Position numbers and translations under genes: made by a program. Under the pieces are notes generated by a model, which searched no databases, was not told the DNA's origin, and saw nothing but the letters and a program-made list of their open reading frames with translations. Of a stretch of 19,662 nt of DNA, positions 13,514 to 19,662 are shown piece after piece (position 1 is the first letter of the stretch; every line of letters starts with the position of its first letter). Source of the DNA: Rhodobacterales bacterium (GTDB taxonomy: Bacteria; Pseudomonadota; Alphaproteobacteria; Rhodobacterales; Rhodobacteraceae); NCBI GenBank assembly GCA_009992615.1, contig JAACVA010000208.1, positions 1,503 through 21,164 on the forward strand, written 5' to 3'.

Positions 13514-15054
13514 TCGGCGGCCATCCTCAAAGGCGGTGTCATGGGATGGGCCGCATCGGGCACCAGTTGGGTCAGCACCTCTGAAGAGGCCACGACCGAG
13601 GGGATTCCCGCCCCCGGATGGGTGCCCGCGCCCACAAGGTACAGCCCGGCCAGTTCTTCGCTCACATTGTGGGGGCGGAACCAGGCGGATTGGAAAATCC
13701 GCGGTTCCAGCGAAAAACCCGCGCCATGCGGGCTGAGATACCGGGATTCAAATGTCTCGGGCGTGAACACCACGCTTTCGGTGATCCGATCGGCAAAACC
13801 CGGAATCAGTTTGTCGTGCAACACCTGCTGAACCCGCTCACGATAGGGGTGGCACATGGTTTTCCAGTCCACCGAATCGGCGCCGTGCAGATTGGGCACG
13901 GGCGCAAGGGCATAGAACGTGTCGTCGCCTTTTGGGGCGCAGCTGGGATCTGTCACCGACGGACGATGCAGATAAATCGACATATCGTCGGCAAGGTGCC
14001 GCTTGATGAAGATGTCTTTCAACAGATCAGTGTACCGCGGCGCGTTCAGAATAGTGTGGTGCCCCACATCGCCCCAGTCGCCGCGCGTGCCCTTGGTGCC
14101 GAAATACCATACGAACAGCCCCATCGACCACCGCGCCTTGTTCAGCTTTTTCGGCGTCCAGCGTTTTTTCGCATGGTTGCGCAACAGCCGGTCATAGGTG
14201 TGGCCGGGGTCAGAATTGCTGACCACCACATCGGCGGTCAGACTTTCGCCATCCACCAATGTCACGCCGGTGGCGCGGCCGGCGCGGGTGGTGATTTCAT
14301 CCACCTCGCGGTTCAACAGAACCGCACCACCCTGATCGCGGATCACCGCCACCATGGCATCGGCCATCGCCTGGACGCCGCCCATGGCGTAATGCACGCC
14401 GAACTGTTTTTCCAGGTGGCTGACAAGGATGTACATCGAGGTCACGTTCACCGGATCGCCGCCAATGAACAGCGGATGGAACGACAGCGCCATGCGCAAC
14501 CGCGGGTCTTTCACCCGACTGGCCGCGTGGGCATAAACAGAACGATCCGCCCGCAGTTTCACGAAACCCGGCAATTCCTTGATCAGGTCCATCACCCGGT
14601 GCATCGGACGGCGGCCCATGCCTTCGAACCCGAATTTGTACCGCGCCTCGCTGTCCTTCAGAAACCGCTTGTATCCGGGCACGTCACCGGGTGACAGGCG
14701 CGCCACCTCATCCAGCATGGCGGTTTCATCCTGCCGCACGGTGAATGTCGATCCGTCTTGCCAACGGATTTCATAATAGGGATCAACCGGGCGCAGATCG
14801 ACATCGCGGCGGAAATCGCGGCCACATTCGGCCCACAACTGTTCAAACACCTGCGGCACGGTCACGATGGTGGGCCCCAGATCAAACCTGTGTCCGCCCT
14901 TGGTGATCGAACTGCCGCGCCCACCGGCCCGATCCAGCCGATCCACCACCGTCACGCGATACCCCTTGGCACCCAGCCGCATGGCCGCCGACAATCCACC
15001 CAGCCCCGCACCAATCACCACCGCACGGGATTCCTGTTGCTCATGTCGTGCCAT
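13510..15054 (-). CDS. crtI: Phytoene desaturase (CrtI)
   Basis: CrtI is the FAD-dependent desaturase that converts phytoene to neurosporene, or further to lycopene, on the membrane. The 514-residue product begins with the dinucleotide-binding motif AVVIGAGLGGLSAAMRLGAKGYRVTVVDRLDRAGGRG (11-46), then HRFDLGPTIVTVP, and ends with LYLVGAGTHPGAGIP (471-485), the FAD-contacting C-terminal motif of bacterial carotenoid desaturases. I took the ATG at 15054 because AGAGGAG lies 6-7 bases upstream; the ATGs at 15072 and 15075 have no such site. The presence of crtA suggests the spheroidene route, in which CrtI does three desaturations. The nearest PpsR palindrome is centred about 46 bp upstream of this start. 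Confidence 0.96.
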   Translation of the reverse strand: MARHEQQESRAVVIGAGLGGLSAAMRLGAKGYRVTVVDRLDRAGGRGSSITKGGHRFDLGPTIVTVPQVFEQLWAECGRDFRRDVDLRPVDPYYEIRWQDGSTFTVRQDETAMLDEVARLSPGDVPGYKRFLKDSEARYKFGFEGMGRRPMHRVMDLIKELPGFVKLRADRSVYAHAASRVKDPRLRMALSFHPLFIGGDPVNVTSMYILVSHLEKQFGVHYAMGGVQAMADAMVAVIRDQGGAVLLNREVDEITTRAGRATGVTLVDGESLTADVVVSNSDPGHTYDRLLRNHAKKRWTPKKLNKARWSMGLFVWYFGTKGTRGDWGDVGHHTILNAPRYTDLLKDIFIKRHLADDMSIYLHRPSVTDPSCAPKGDDTFYALAPVPNLHGADSVDWKTMCHPYRERVQQVLHDKLIPGFADRITESVVFTPETFESRYLSPHGAGFSLEPRIFQSAWFRPHNVSEELAGLYLVGAGTHPGAGIPSVVASSEVLTQLVPDAAHPMTPPLRMAAE

Positions 15055-15091
15055 TGCAGACTCCTCTGTCATCATGCGTTGACGCTACAGG

Positions 15092-15109
15092 TGTCTAGTT
15101 TGGTTTACA
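15092..15109. promoter_or_regulatory. PpsR/CrtJ binding site, crtI-proximal
   Basis: The sequence TGT-CTAGTTTGGTTT-ACA matches the PpsR/CrtJ operator TGT-N12-ACA exactly. It lies 38 bp upstream of the crtI ATG. PpsR represses pigment genes under aerobic conditions in purple bacteria. Confidence 0.8.
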
Positions 15110-15168
15110 ACTTTCTTATGCCAGTTCCTGACATTTTCCGCGTGACCCTTTGCAAGTCGCAGAGTAGG

Positions 15169-15186
15169 TGTAAGAACAAGTTGACA
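15169..15186. promoter_or_regulatory. PpsR/CrtJ binding site, crtA-proximal
   Basis: The sequence TGT-AAGAACAAGTTG-ACA is a second exact TGT-N12-ACA palindrome, 25 bp upstream of the proposed crtA start. The two sites are 77 bp apart, centre to centre. Paired CrtJ/PpsR operators between crtA and crtI are known in Rhodobacter, where the repressor binds them cooperatively. The core -10/-35 elements could not be assigned with confidence. Confidence 0.8.
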
Positions 15187-15211
15187 CTTTCGCGCAACAG
15201 GGAGCCGCCCC

Positions 15212-15922
15212 ATCCAAACCGTAACCCTGACCCTGCATCGGTTTCCCACTCTGGCCAGCCGGCTGTGGGTTCTGGGCCAAATGGCCACAGCGCGCCTCGC
15301 GTTTCGTGCCCTGCCTGACTGTGGCTTTTACAAACTTTGCGGGTCCGGGACAGGCGAAGGGTTCACCCCGAAACCGAACTGGGGGGTGTGGGCGATCCTG
15401 GCCACCTGGCCCGATCTTGCCACGGCACGCGAACGGGTGACCACCGCCGCCGTCTATCGCCGCTGGGCGCGCCATGCGGATGACGTGTACACCCTGTTCC
15501 TCAGCCCCACCTCGGCGCGCGGCACATGGTCGGGCAAAACCCCGTTTCAAGCTGGAAACGGGTCTGTTTCCGGCCCCATCGCCGCCCTGACGCGGGCCAG
15601 CGTCCGGCCCGCCACCGCCCTCAAATTCTGGCGCCGGGTGCCCGATATATCGGCCGCCATTGGCCAGGATCCCAACGTGGCCTTCAAGATCGGCATCGGC
15701 GACGTACCGCTGTTGAACCAGGTCACATTTTCGGTCTGGCCCGATGCCGCAGCTATGGCCCATTTTGCCCGCCGCGATGGCCCCCATGCCCGCGCCATAG
15801 CTGCAGTGCGACACGGCGGCTGGTTTGCCGAAGAACTCTATGCCCGGTTCGCCATTGCTGGCACACAGGGCACCTGGGGCGGGCATGACCCGCTGTCACA
15901 TTTCGAAGGCCTTGCCGCATGA
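15212..15922 (+). CDS. crtA: Spheroidene monooxygenase, apparent ATC start
   Basis: CrtA adds the keto oxygen to spheroidene and related carotenoids, giving spheroidenone under aerobic conditions. The product has the family blocks KLCGSGTGEGFTPKPNWGVWAILATWPD, AVYRRWARHADDVYTLFLSP, and FKIGIGDVPLLNQVTFSVWPD. The first ATG (15281) would remove 23 conserved residues. The frame upstream opens after a TGA at 15182-15184 and has no ATG, GTG or TTG. ATC at 15212, followed by CAA ACC GTA, would give MQTVTLTLHRFPTLASRLW, which matches CrtA N-termini as I recall them, and GGGAG lies 7 bases before it. The gene therefore probably starts at ATC, or carries an ATG-to-ATC change. The total is 236 residues, usual for CrtA. 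It overlaps bchI by four bases. Confidence 0.88.
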   Translation: MQTVTLTLHRFPTLASRLWVLGQMATARLAFRALPDCGFYKLCGSGTGEGFTPKPNWGVWAILATWPDLATARERVTTAAVYRRWARHADDVYTLFLSPTSARGTWSGKTPFQAGNGSVSGPIAALTRASVRPATALKFWRRVPDISAAIGQDPNVAFKIGIGDVPLLNQVTFSVWPDAAAMAHFARRDGPHARAIAAVRHGGWFAEELYARFAIAGTQGTWGGHDPLSHFEGLAA

Positions 15923-16959
15923 CACAGCACATCGTTTCCGGGGCATTCCCCTTTTCCGCCATCGTCGGCCAGGACGAGATGAAACAGGCGATGATCCTCA
16001 CCGCAATCGACCCCGGCATCGGCGGGGTTCTGGTCTTTGGCGACCGGGGCACCGGCAAATCGACAGCCGTGCGTGCGCTGGCCGCATTGCTGCCGCCCAT
16101 CCAGGCGGTCGAAGGCTGTCCCGTGAACTCGGCCAGCCCGGAACAATGCCCGGATTGGGCTGAAATAGGGTCGAAAAACGTGATTTCGCGGCCCACCCCG
16201 GTGATTGATCTGCCCCTCGGCGTGACCGAAGACCGGGTTGTGGGTGCGCTGGACATCGAACGCGCGCTGACCCGTGGGGAAAAGGCGTTTGAACCCGGCC
16301 TTCTGGCCCGCGCCAACCGTGGCTATCTTTACATCGACGAGGTGAACCTGCTGGAGGATCACATCGTCGATCTGCTGTTGGACGTCGCACAATCCGGTGA
16401 AAACGTGGTCGAGCGGGAAGGCCTGTCCATCCGCCACCCGGCGCGGTTTGTTCTGGTCGGGTCGGGCAACCCGGAAGAGGGCGAATTGCGCCCACAACTG
16501 TTGGACAGGTTCGGCCTGTCGGTCGAGGTGACATCGCCCAAGAATATCGACGCGCGGGTCGAGGTGATCAAACGCCGCGATGCCTATGAGAATGACAATG
16601 GCCCGTTTATGCAGCACTGGCGGTTGCAGGACAGCGCGCTGCGCCAACGGATCGTCGCGGCAAAACAGGCGCTGCCGCTGCTGAAAACGCCCGACAGCAC
16701 CCTGCGTGATTGTGCCGAATTATGTGTCGCCCTCGGGGCCGACGGGCTGCGCGGCGAATTGACGCTGCTGCGCGCTGCGCGGGCGCAGGCGGCGTTTGAT
16801 GGCGATGCCGTGGTCAGCCGGGTGCATCTTTCTGCCGTTGCCCCGATGGCCCTGCGCCACCGTTTGCGCCGCGATCCGCTGGATGAGGCAGGGTCGGCCA
16901 CCCGCGTGGCGCGCGCCGTCGATGATCTGTTCGGCCCCCAACGCGCCGCGGCCGAATGA
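15919..16959 (+). CDS. bchI: Magnesium chelatase subunit I
   Basis: BchI is the AAA+ ATPase subunit that, with BchD and BchH, inserts Mg2+ into protoporphyrin IX, the first committed step to bacteriochlorophyll. The 346-residue product has Walker A GDRGTGKS (41-48), Walker B LYIDEVNLL (137-145), and the sensor/arginine-finger block VGSGNPEEGELRPQLLDRFGL (180-200). The BchI-typical insert with CPVN and RPTPVIDLPLGVTEDRVVG is present. The start overlaps the crtA stop (ATGA) and its stop overlaps the bchD start (ATGA). It is presumably controlled by the PpsR sites upstream of crtA. Confidence 0.97.
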   Translation: MTQHIVSGAFPFSAIVGQDEMKQAMILTAIDPGIGGVLVFGDRGTGKSTAVRALAALLPPIQAVEGCPVNSASPEQCPDWAEIGSKNVISRPTPVIDLPLGVTEDRVVGALDIERALTRGEKAFEPGLLARANRGYLYIDEVNLLEDHIVDLLLDVAQSGENVVEREGLSIRHPARFVLVGSGNPEEGELRPQLLDRFGLSVEVTSPKNIDARVEVIKRRDAYENDNGPFMQHWRLQDSALRQRIVAAKQALPLLKTPDSTLRDCAELCVALGADGLRGELTLLRAARAQAAFDGDAVVSRVHLSAVAPMALRHRLRRDPLDEAGSATRVARAVDDLFGPQRAAAE

Positions 16960-18629
16960 TGCTGCCGCCGCTCGACCCCTGGGCGCGGGCGCTGTTGGTG
17001 CTGCGGCTGTTGCATGTTGATCCGGTCGGGCTGGGCGGACTGTGGTTGCGTGCCCGGCCCGGCCCTGCGCGTGCCGCCTTCAGCGCGCAACTGGCCAGTC
17101 TGCCCTTGGCCCAAACCCGCATCCACCCCGGTATCGGCGATACCGAATTGTACGGCGGACTGGATCTGTCGGCAACGCTTGGCGCCGGTCGGTTGATCCT
17201 GCGGGCCGGGCTGTTGGCCGAGGCCGGCGTTCTGACCCTGACCATGGCCGAACGCTGTCCGCCCGGTCTGGCGGCGCGGCTGGGCCAAACACTGGACGCG
17301 CGCGGTTGTGCCTTGATTGCCATGGATGAAGGCGCCGAGCCTGACGAACAGCTTCCCGCCGCGCTGGCAGATCGTTTGGGGCTGTTCCTGTGCCTTGACG
17401 ATCTGCCGCTTGCTGCCGTGTCAGAGACGATTTCAGGTGATTTCAACGCCGCCCGCGCCCTGCTGCCGCATGTTGTCTTGCCGGCGACCGTGCTTGCCGA
17501 TCTGGCCATAACCGCCGCCGCCCTTGGTATTGGATCGTTGCGCGCGCCTCTACTGGCCTGTGTCGCCGCCCGGGCCATGGCCGCGCTGAACGGACATGAC
17601 ACCGTACAGCCCGAAGATGCGCAGCGGGCGGTCGAACTGGTCTATGCCCACCGCGCAACGGTGTTTCCCGAACCCGAGGAACCGCAACAGGAACAGACCG
17701 AACAAGAGCCTGAACCGCCGCAGGACGACACCGATCAAGGGCAATCCGACCAGATGGATATTCCAGAGGAAATACTGCTTGAGGCGGCGCTGGCCGCCCT
17801 GCCGCGCGATCTTCTGGCGCAACTGGCGGCGGGGCAATCGACCCGTGCCACCGCCAACAGCGGCACCGGGGCGGCGCGCAAGGGCAACCGGCGGGGCCGG
17901 CCTCTGCCATCGCGCCCAGGGCGGCTGGATGGGCGCAACCGGATTGATCTGGTCGCCACCCTGACCGCCGCCGCGCCGTGGCAGCCGCTGCGCCGCGCAC
18001 AGGCCCCGCACCACGCCGCCCTGCACATCCGCCCCGGCGATATCCGGGTGAAACGGTTTCAGGAAACATCCGACCGCCTGCTGATCTTTGTCGTCGATGC
18101 GTCTGGTTCGGCCGCCATGGCCCGCCTGGCCGAGGCGAAAGGCGCGGTTGAGCTGCTTTTGGCCGAAGCATATGCGCGGCGCGATCACGTTTCACTGATC
18201 GCTTTCCGGGGTGAGGGCGCCGAACTGTTGCTGCCGCCCACCCGGTCCTTGGTGCAAACGAAACGCCGCCTGGCCGGTTTGCCGGGTGGCGGAGGAACAC
18301 CGCTTGCCGCCGGGTTGAAAGCGGCGATGGAGGTCGCCTTGCAGGCCCGCGCCCGCGGCATGACGCCCAGCATCGCCTTGCTGACAGATGGGCGCGCCAA
18401 CATAGCGTTGGACGGCACCGCGAACCGCGCGCTTGCCGGCGAAGACGCGACGCGCATGGCCCGCGTCTTGTGCGCCCAGAACACCCCTGCGCTGGTCATC
18501 GACACCGGCAAGCGGCCCGCCGACGCCCTGCGCGATCTGGCCGTTGTACTGAACGGGCCATACATCCCGATGCCCCGCGCCGATGCGCGCAAACTGTCGG
18601 TGGCGGTCGGCGCCGCGCTGGACGCCTGA
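16956..18629 (+). CDS. bchD: Magnesium chelatase subunit D
   Basis: BchD is the platform subunit that pairs with the BchI ring. The 557-residue product has a degenerate AAA+-like N-terminal domain (about 10-235; no Walker A is visible, as is usual), then an acidic, proline- and glutamine-rich linker (237-268), and a C-terminal von Willebrand A domain from about 370. The MIDAS site is DASGSAA (Asp381, Ser383, Ser385) with Thr448 in GGGGTPLAAGL and Asp478 in LLTDGRAN. The start overlaps bchI by four bases, and an ATG three bases further is an alternative. bchO begins 3 bp after the stop. Confidence 0.96.
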   Translation: MMLPPLDPWARALLVLRLLHVDPVGLGGLWLRARPGPARAAFSAQLASLPLAQTRIHPGIGDTELYGGLDLSATLGAGRLILRAGLLAEAGVLTLTMAERCPPGLAARLGQTLDARGCALIAMDEGAEPDEQLPAALADRLGLFLCLDDLPLAAVSETISGDFNAARALLPHVVLPATVLADLAITAAALGIGSLRAPLLACVAARAMAALNGHDTVQPEDAQRAVELVYAHRATVFPEPEEPQQEQTEQEPEPPQDDTDQGQSDQMDIPEEILLEAALAALPRDLLAQLAAGQSTRATANSGTGAARKGNRRGRPLPSRPGRLDGRNRIDLVATLTAAAPWQPLRRAQAPHHAALHIRPGDIRVKRFQETSDRLLIFVVDASGSAAMARLAEAKGAVELLLAEAYARRDHVSLIAFRGEGAELLLPPTRSLVQTKRRLAGLPGGGGTPLAAGLKAAMEVALQARARGMTPSIALLTDGRANIALDGTANRALAGEDATRMARVLCAQNTPALVIDTGKRPADALRDLAVVLNGPYIPMPRADARKLSVAVGAALDA

Positions 18630-18632
18630 ACG

Positions 18633-19499
18633 ATGGATTGGGCGCGCCAGGGCCATCTGTGGCCGCACAGCCAATGGTCACGGTTCCATGCCGTCGCACC
18701 GCACCGCTGGCATGTCCAGGAGGCGGGGCAGGGACCGAGTATTTTGCTGCTGCACGGCGCGGGGGGGGCCAATCAAAGCTGGCGCGGCGTGCTGCCGCTG
18801 TTGGCGCGCGATCATCATGTCATCGCGCCTGACCTGCCCGGCCAAGGGTTCACCCGCCCCGGCGCACGGCACCGCCTGGGTCTGGCGCCCATGGCCGAAG
18901 ATCTGTGGCATCTGTGCGATGCCCAAGGCTGGGCGCCCGAGGCCATCGTCGGCCATTCGGCGGGGGGGGCGGTGGCCCTGCAAATGGCGCTGACACGGGG
19001 CGAACGGCCTCTGCGCATAGTGATCGGTCTTAACGCTGCCCTTGGAAAATTCGACGGAATCGCCGGTTGGCTGTTTCCGGCCATGGCACAACTGCTGTCC
19101 ATCACTCCCTTCGTTCCAGCGTTGTTCGCCCGTATGTCGGGAAACGAATCGCGGGTGCAGGATCTGCTGCGCTCAACCGGGTCGGACATCGACGCCGAGG
19201 GCGCGCGCCTTTACCGCATGTTGGCTGGCGATTCGGGCCATGTGGACGGCACCTTGGCCAGCATGGCGCAATGGCGGATCGAACCCTTGCTGGACGCTTT
19301 GCCACAGATCGACCTGCCGGTGCACCTGATCATCGGCGACGACGACCGCACCGTGCCGCCCCGCGTATCGGTGGCCGCCGCCCGTCGCCTGCCCCACGCG
19401 GCGGTGCACAGCCTGCCCGGCCTCGGCCATCTCGCCCATGAAGAGGCACCCGATCTTTTGGCAGATAAAATCGATAGCTTGCTGAAACAGACCGTGTGA
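18633..19499 (+). CDS. bchO: Alpha/beta hydrolase BchO, Mg-chelatase accessory
   Basis: BchO is an alpha/beta hydrolase-fold protein of the bchIDO operon, assigned to the magnesium chelatase step, but its reaction is not established. The 288-residue product has the oxyanion motif LLLHGAGGANQSW (38-50), the nucleophile elbow GHSAGG (107-112, Ser109), an acid in GDDDRTVPP (Asp238), and His266 in GLGHLAHEEAP. The catalytic triad is thus complete. Two runs of eight G (18761-18768 and 18962-18969) fall exactly on the HGAGGA and SAGGA codons. The gene starts 3 bp after bchD with only a weak ribosome site, so coupling is likely. Confidence 0.93.
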   Translation: MDWARQGHLWPHSQWSRFHAVAPHRWHVQEAGQGPSILLLHGAGGANQSWRGVLPLLARDHHVIAPDLPGQGFTRPGARHRLGLAPMAEDLWHLCDAQGWAPEAIVGHSAGGAVALQMALTRGERPLRIVIGLNAALGKFDGIAGWLFPAMAQLLSITPFVPALFARMSGNESRVQDLLRSTGSDIDAEGARLYRMLAGDSGHVDGTLASMAQWRIEPLLDALPQIDLPVHLIIGDDDRTVPPRVSVAAARRLPHAAVHSLPGLGHLAHEEAPDLLADKIDSLLKQTV

Positions 19500-19662
19500 C
19501 ACCGCCGGCGTTACGCGAAATACTGGACACCACAACAGATCCACCCTGCAACAGCGCACCGTTGGGCACTTCGTCAACCCCGGCCCACGCGATCATCGGC
19601 CCCAGAACCGTTTCCAGCAACATCATCAGCTTGAAGGCCATGGCCAGTCCGGTCTTGCGGCC
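19330..19662 (-). CDS. EamA/DMT transporter C-terminus, truncated at window edge
   Basis: On the minus strand the frame is open from the window edge to a TGA at 19330. The first visible part, FKLMMLLETVLGPMIAWAGVDEVPNGALLQGGSVVV, is the last-helix pattern of EamA-type drug/metabolite transporters (LLETVLGPxxxW...EVPxxxxLxGG). These proteins usually end 10-20 residues after that point. Here the frame runs on for more than 60 residues of unrelated sequence and overlaps bchO by 170 bp. A TAA lies right after the conserved part in another frame, so a small shift may have removed the natural stop. Identification rests on about 40 residues; the remainder of the gene lies outside the window. Confidence 0.55.
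   Translation of the reverse strand, partial: GRKTGLAMAFKLMMLLETVLGPMIAWAGVDEVPNGALLQGGSVVVSSISRNAGGVTRSVSASYRFYLPKDRVPLHGRDGRGRAGCAPPRGAGDGRRPPIRGAARCGRRRR

Noticed and set aside
12449..13831. 460-codon plus-strand open frame
   Set aside because: It is antisense to crtB and the end of crtI, and its composition is that of a shadow frame.
15181..15186. TTGACA as the crtA -35 box
   Set aside because: No -10 element lies 16-18 bp downstream, and the start would fall inside crtA; the hexamer is part of the PpsR palindrome.
19540..19662. Possible IS256-type transposase end (KTGLAMAFKLM)
   Set aside because: The few matching residues fit by chance; the longer stretch LLETVLGP...W...EVPNG...GG fits an EamA transporter better.

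Overview
The window is about 19.7 kb of GC-rich DNA, densely coded, from an aerobic or facultative anoxygenic phototroph of the Rhodobacterales (Roseobacter/Rhodobacter type). The evidence is spheroidene-type carotenoid genes (crtI, crtB, crtA), bacteriochlorophyll genes (bchI, bchD, bchO), a tspO next to crtB, and two perfect PpsR/CrtJ palindromes (TGT-N12-ACA) between the divergent crtI and crtA. The housekeeping neighbours (hemH, a BioC-like methyltransferase, rlmD-type methyltransferase, hslO, a CCA/poly(A) polymerase-family nucleotidyltransferase, a NavAb-type channel) also fit alphaproteobacteria. No rRNA, tRNA, CRISPR array or complete insertion sequence was seen.

Layout. (1) 1-1899, plus strand: the 3' part of a methyltransferase gene, then hemH (ferrochelatase), closed by a terminator that works in both directions. 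(2) 1982-4144: a cell-envelope block, with a 59-residue secreted or membrane peptide, a Tat-type YkuD L,D-transpeptidase, a divergent CAP-domain lipoprotein, and a second YkuD lipoprotein. (3) 4225-11215, minus strand: seven closely packed genes read hslO, CoA-type Nudix, CCA-family nucleotidyltransferase, a deletion-derived ABC remnant, a full ABC exporter, an RlmD-type methyltransferase and a voltage-gated sodium channel. Several overlap or lie within 60 bp. (4) 11298-11735: a divergent Nudix gene. (5) 11728-15054, minus strand: crtI, crtB, tspO and a small DUF6434-like gene, all overlapping except for a large stem-loop between crtB and tspO. (6) 15212-19499, plus strand: crtA, bchI, bchD, bchO. 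(7) 19330-19662, minus strand: the 3' end of an EamA/DMT transporter.

How the genes work together. Ferrochelatase (Fe branch, haem) and BchI/BchD (Mg branch, bacteriochlorophyll) compete for protoporphyrin IX, and both branches are present here. CrtB makes phytoene, CrtI desaturates it, and CrtA adds the keto group that turns spheroidene into spheroidenone. TspO is a tetrapyrrole-related outer membrane regulator of pigment genes in Rhodobacter. The paired PpsR sites would repress both divergent pigment operons in oxygen and light. This pigment island is bounded by non-photosynthetic genes on both sides within the window, so the photosynthesis gene cluster looks split or ends here.

Most notable points: crtA has no ATG/GTG/TTG at its conserved N-terminus and seems to start at ATC; one half of a heterodimeric ABC exporter has been cut to 102 codons, yet keeps its ribosome site and its ATGA coupling to the intact partner; a 45-bp stem-loop precedes tspO; and an 11-bp tandem repeat spans the end of the CAP gene. 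I did not find a clearly new multi-gene system.
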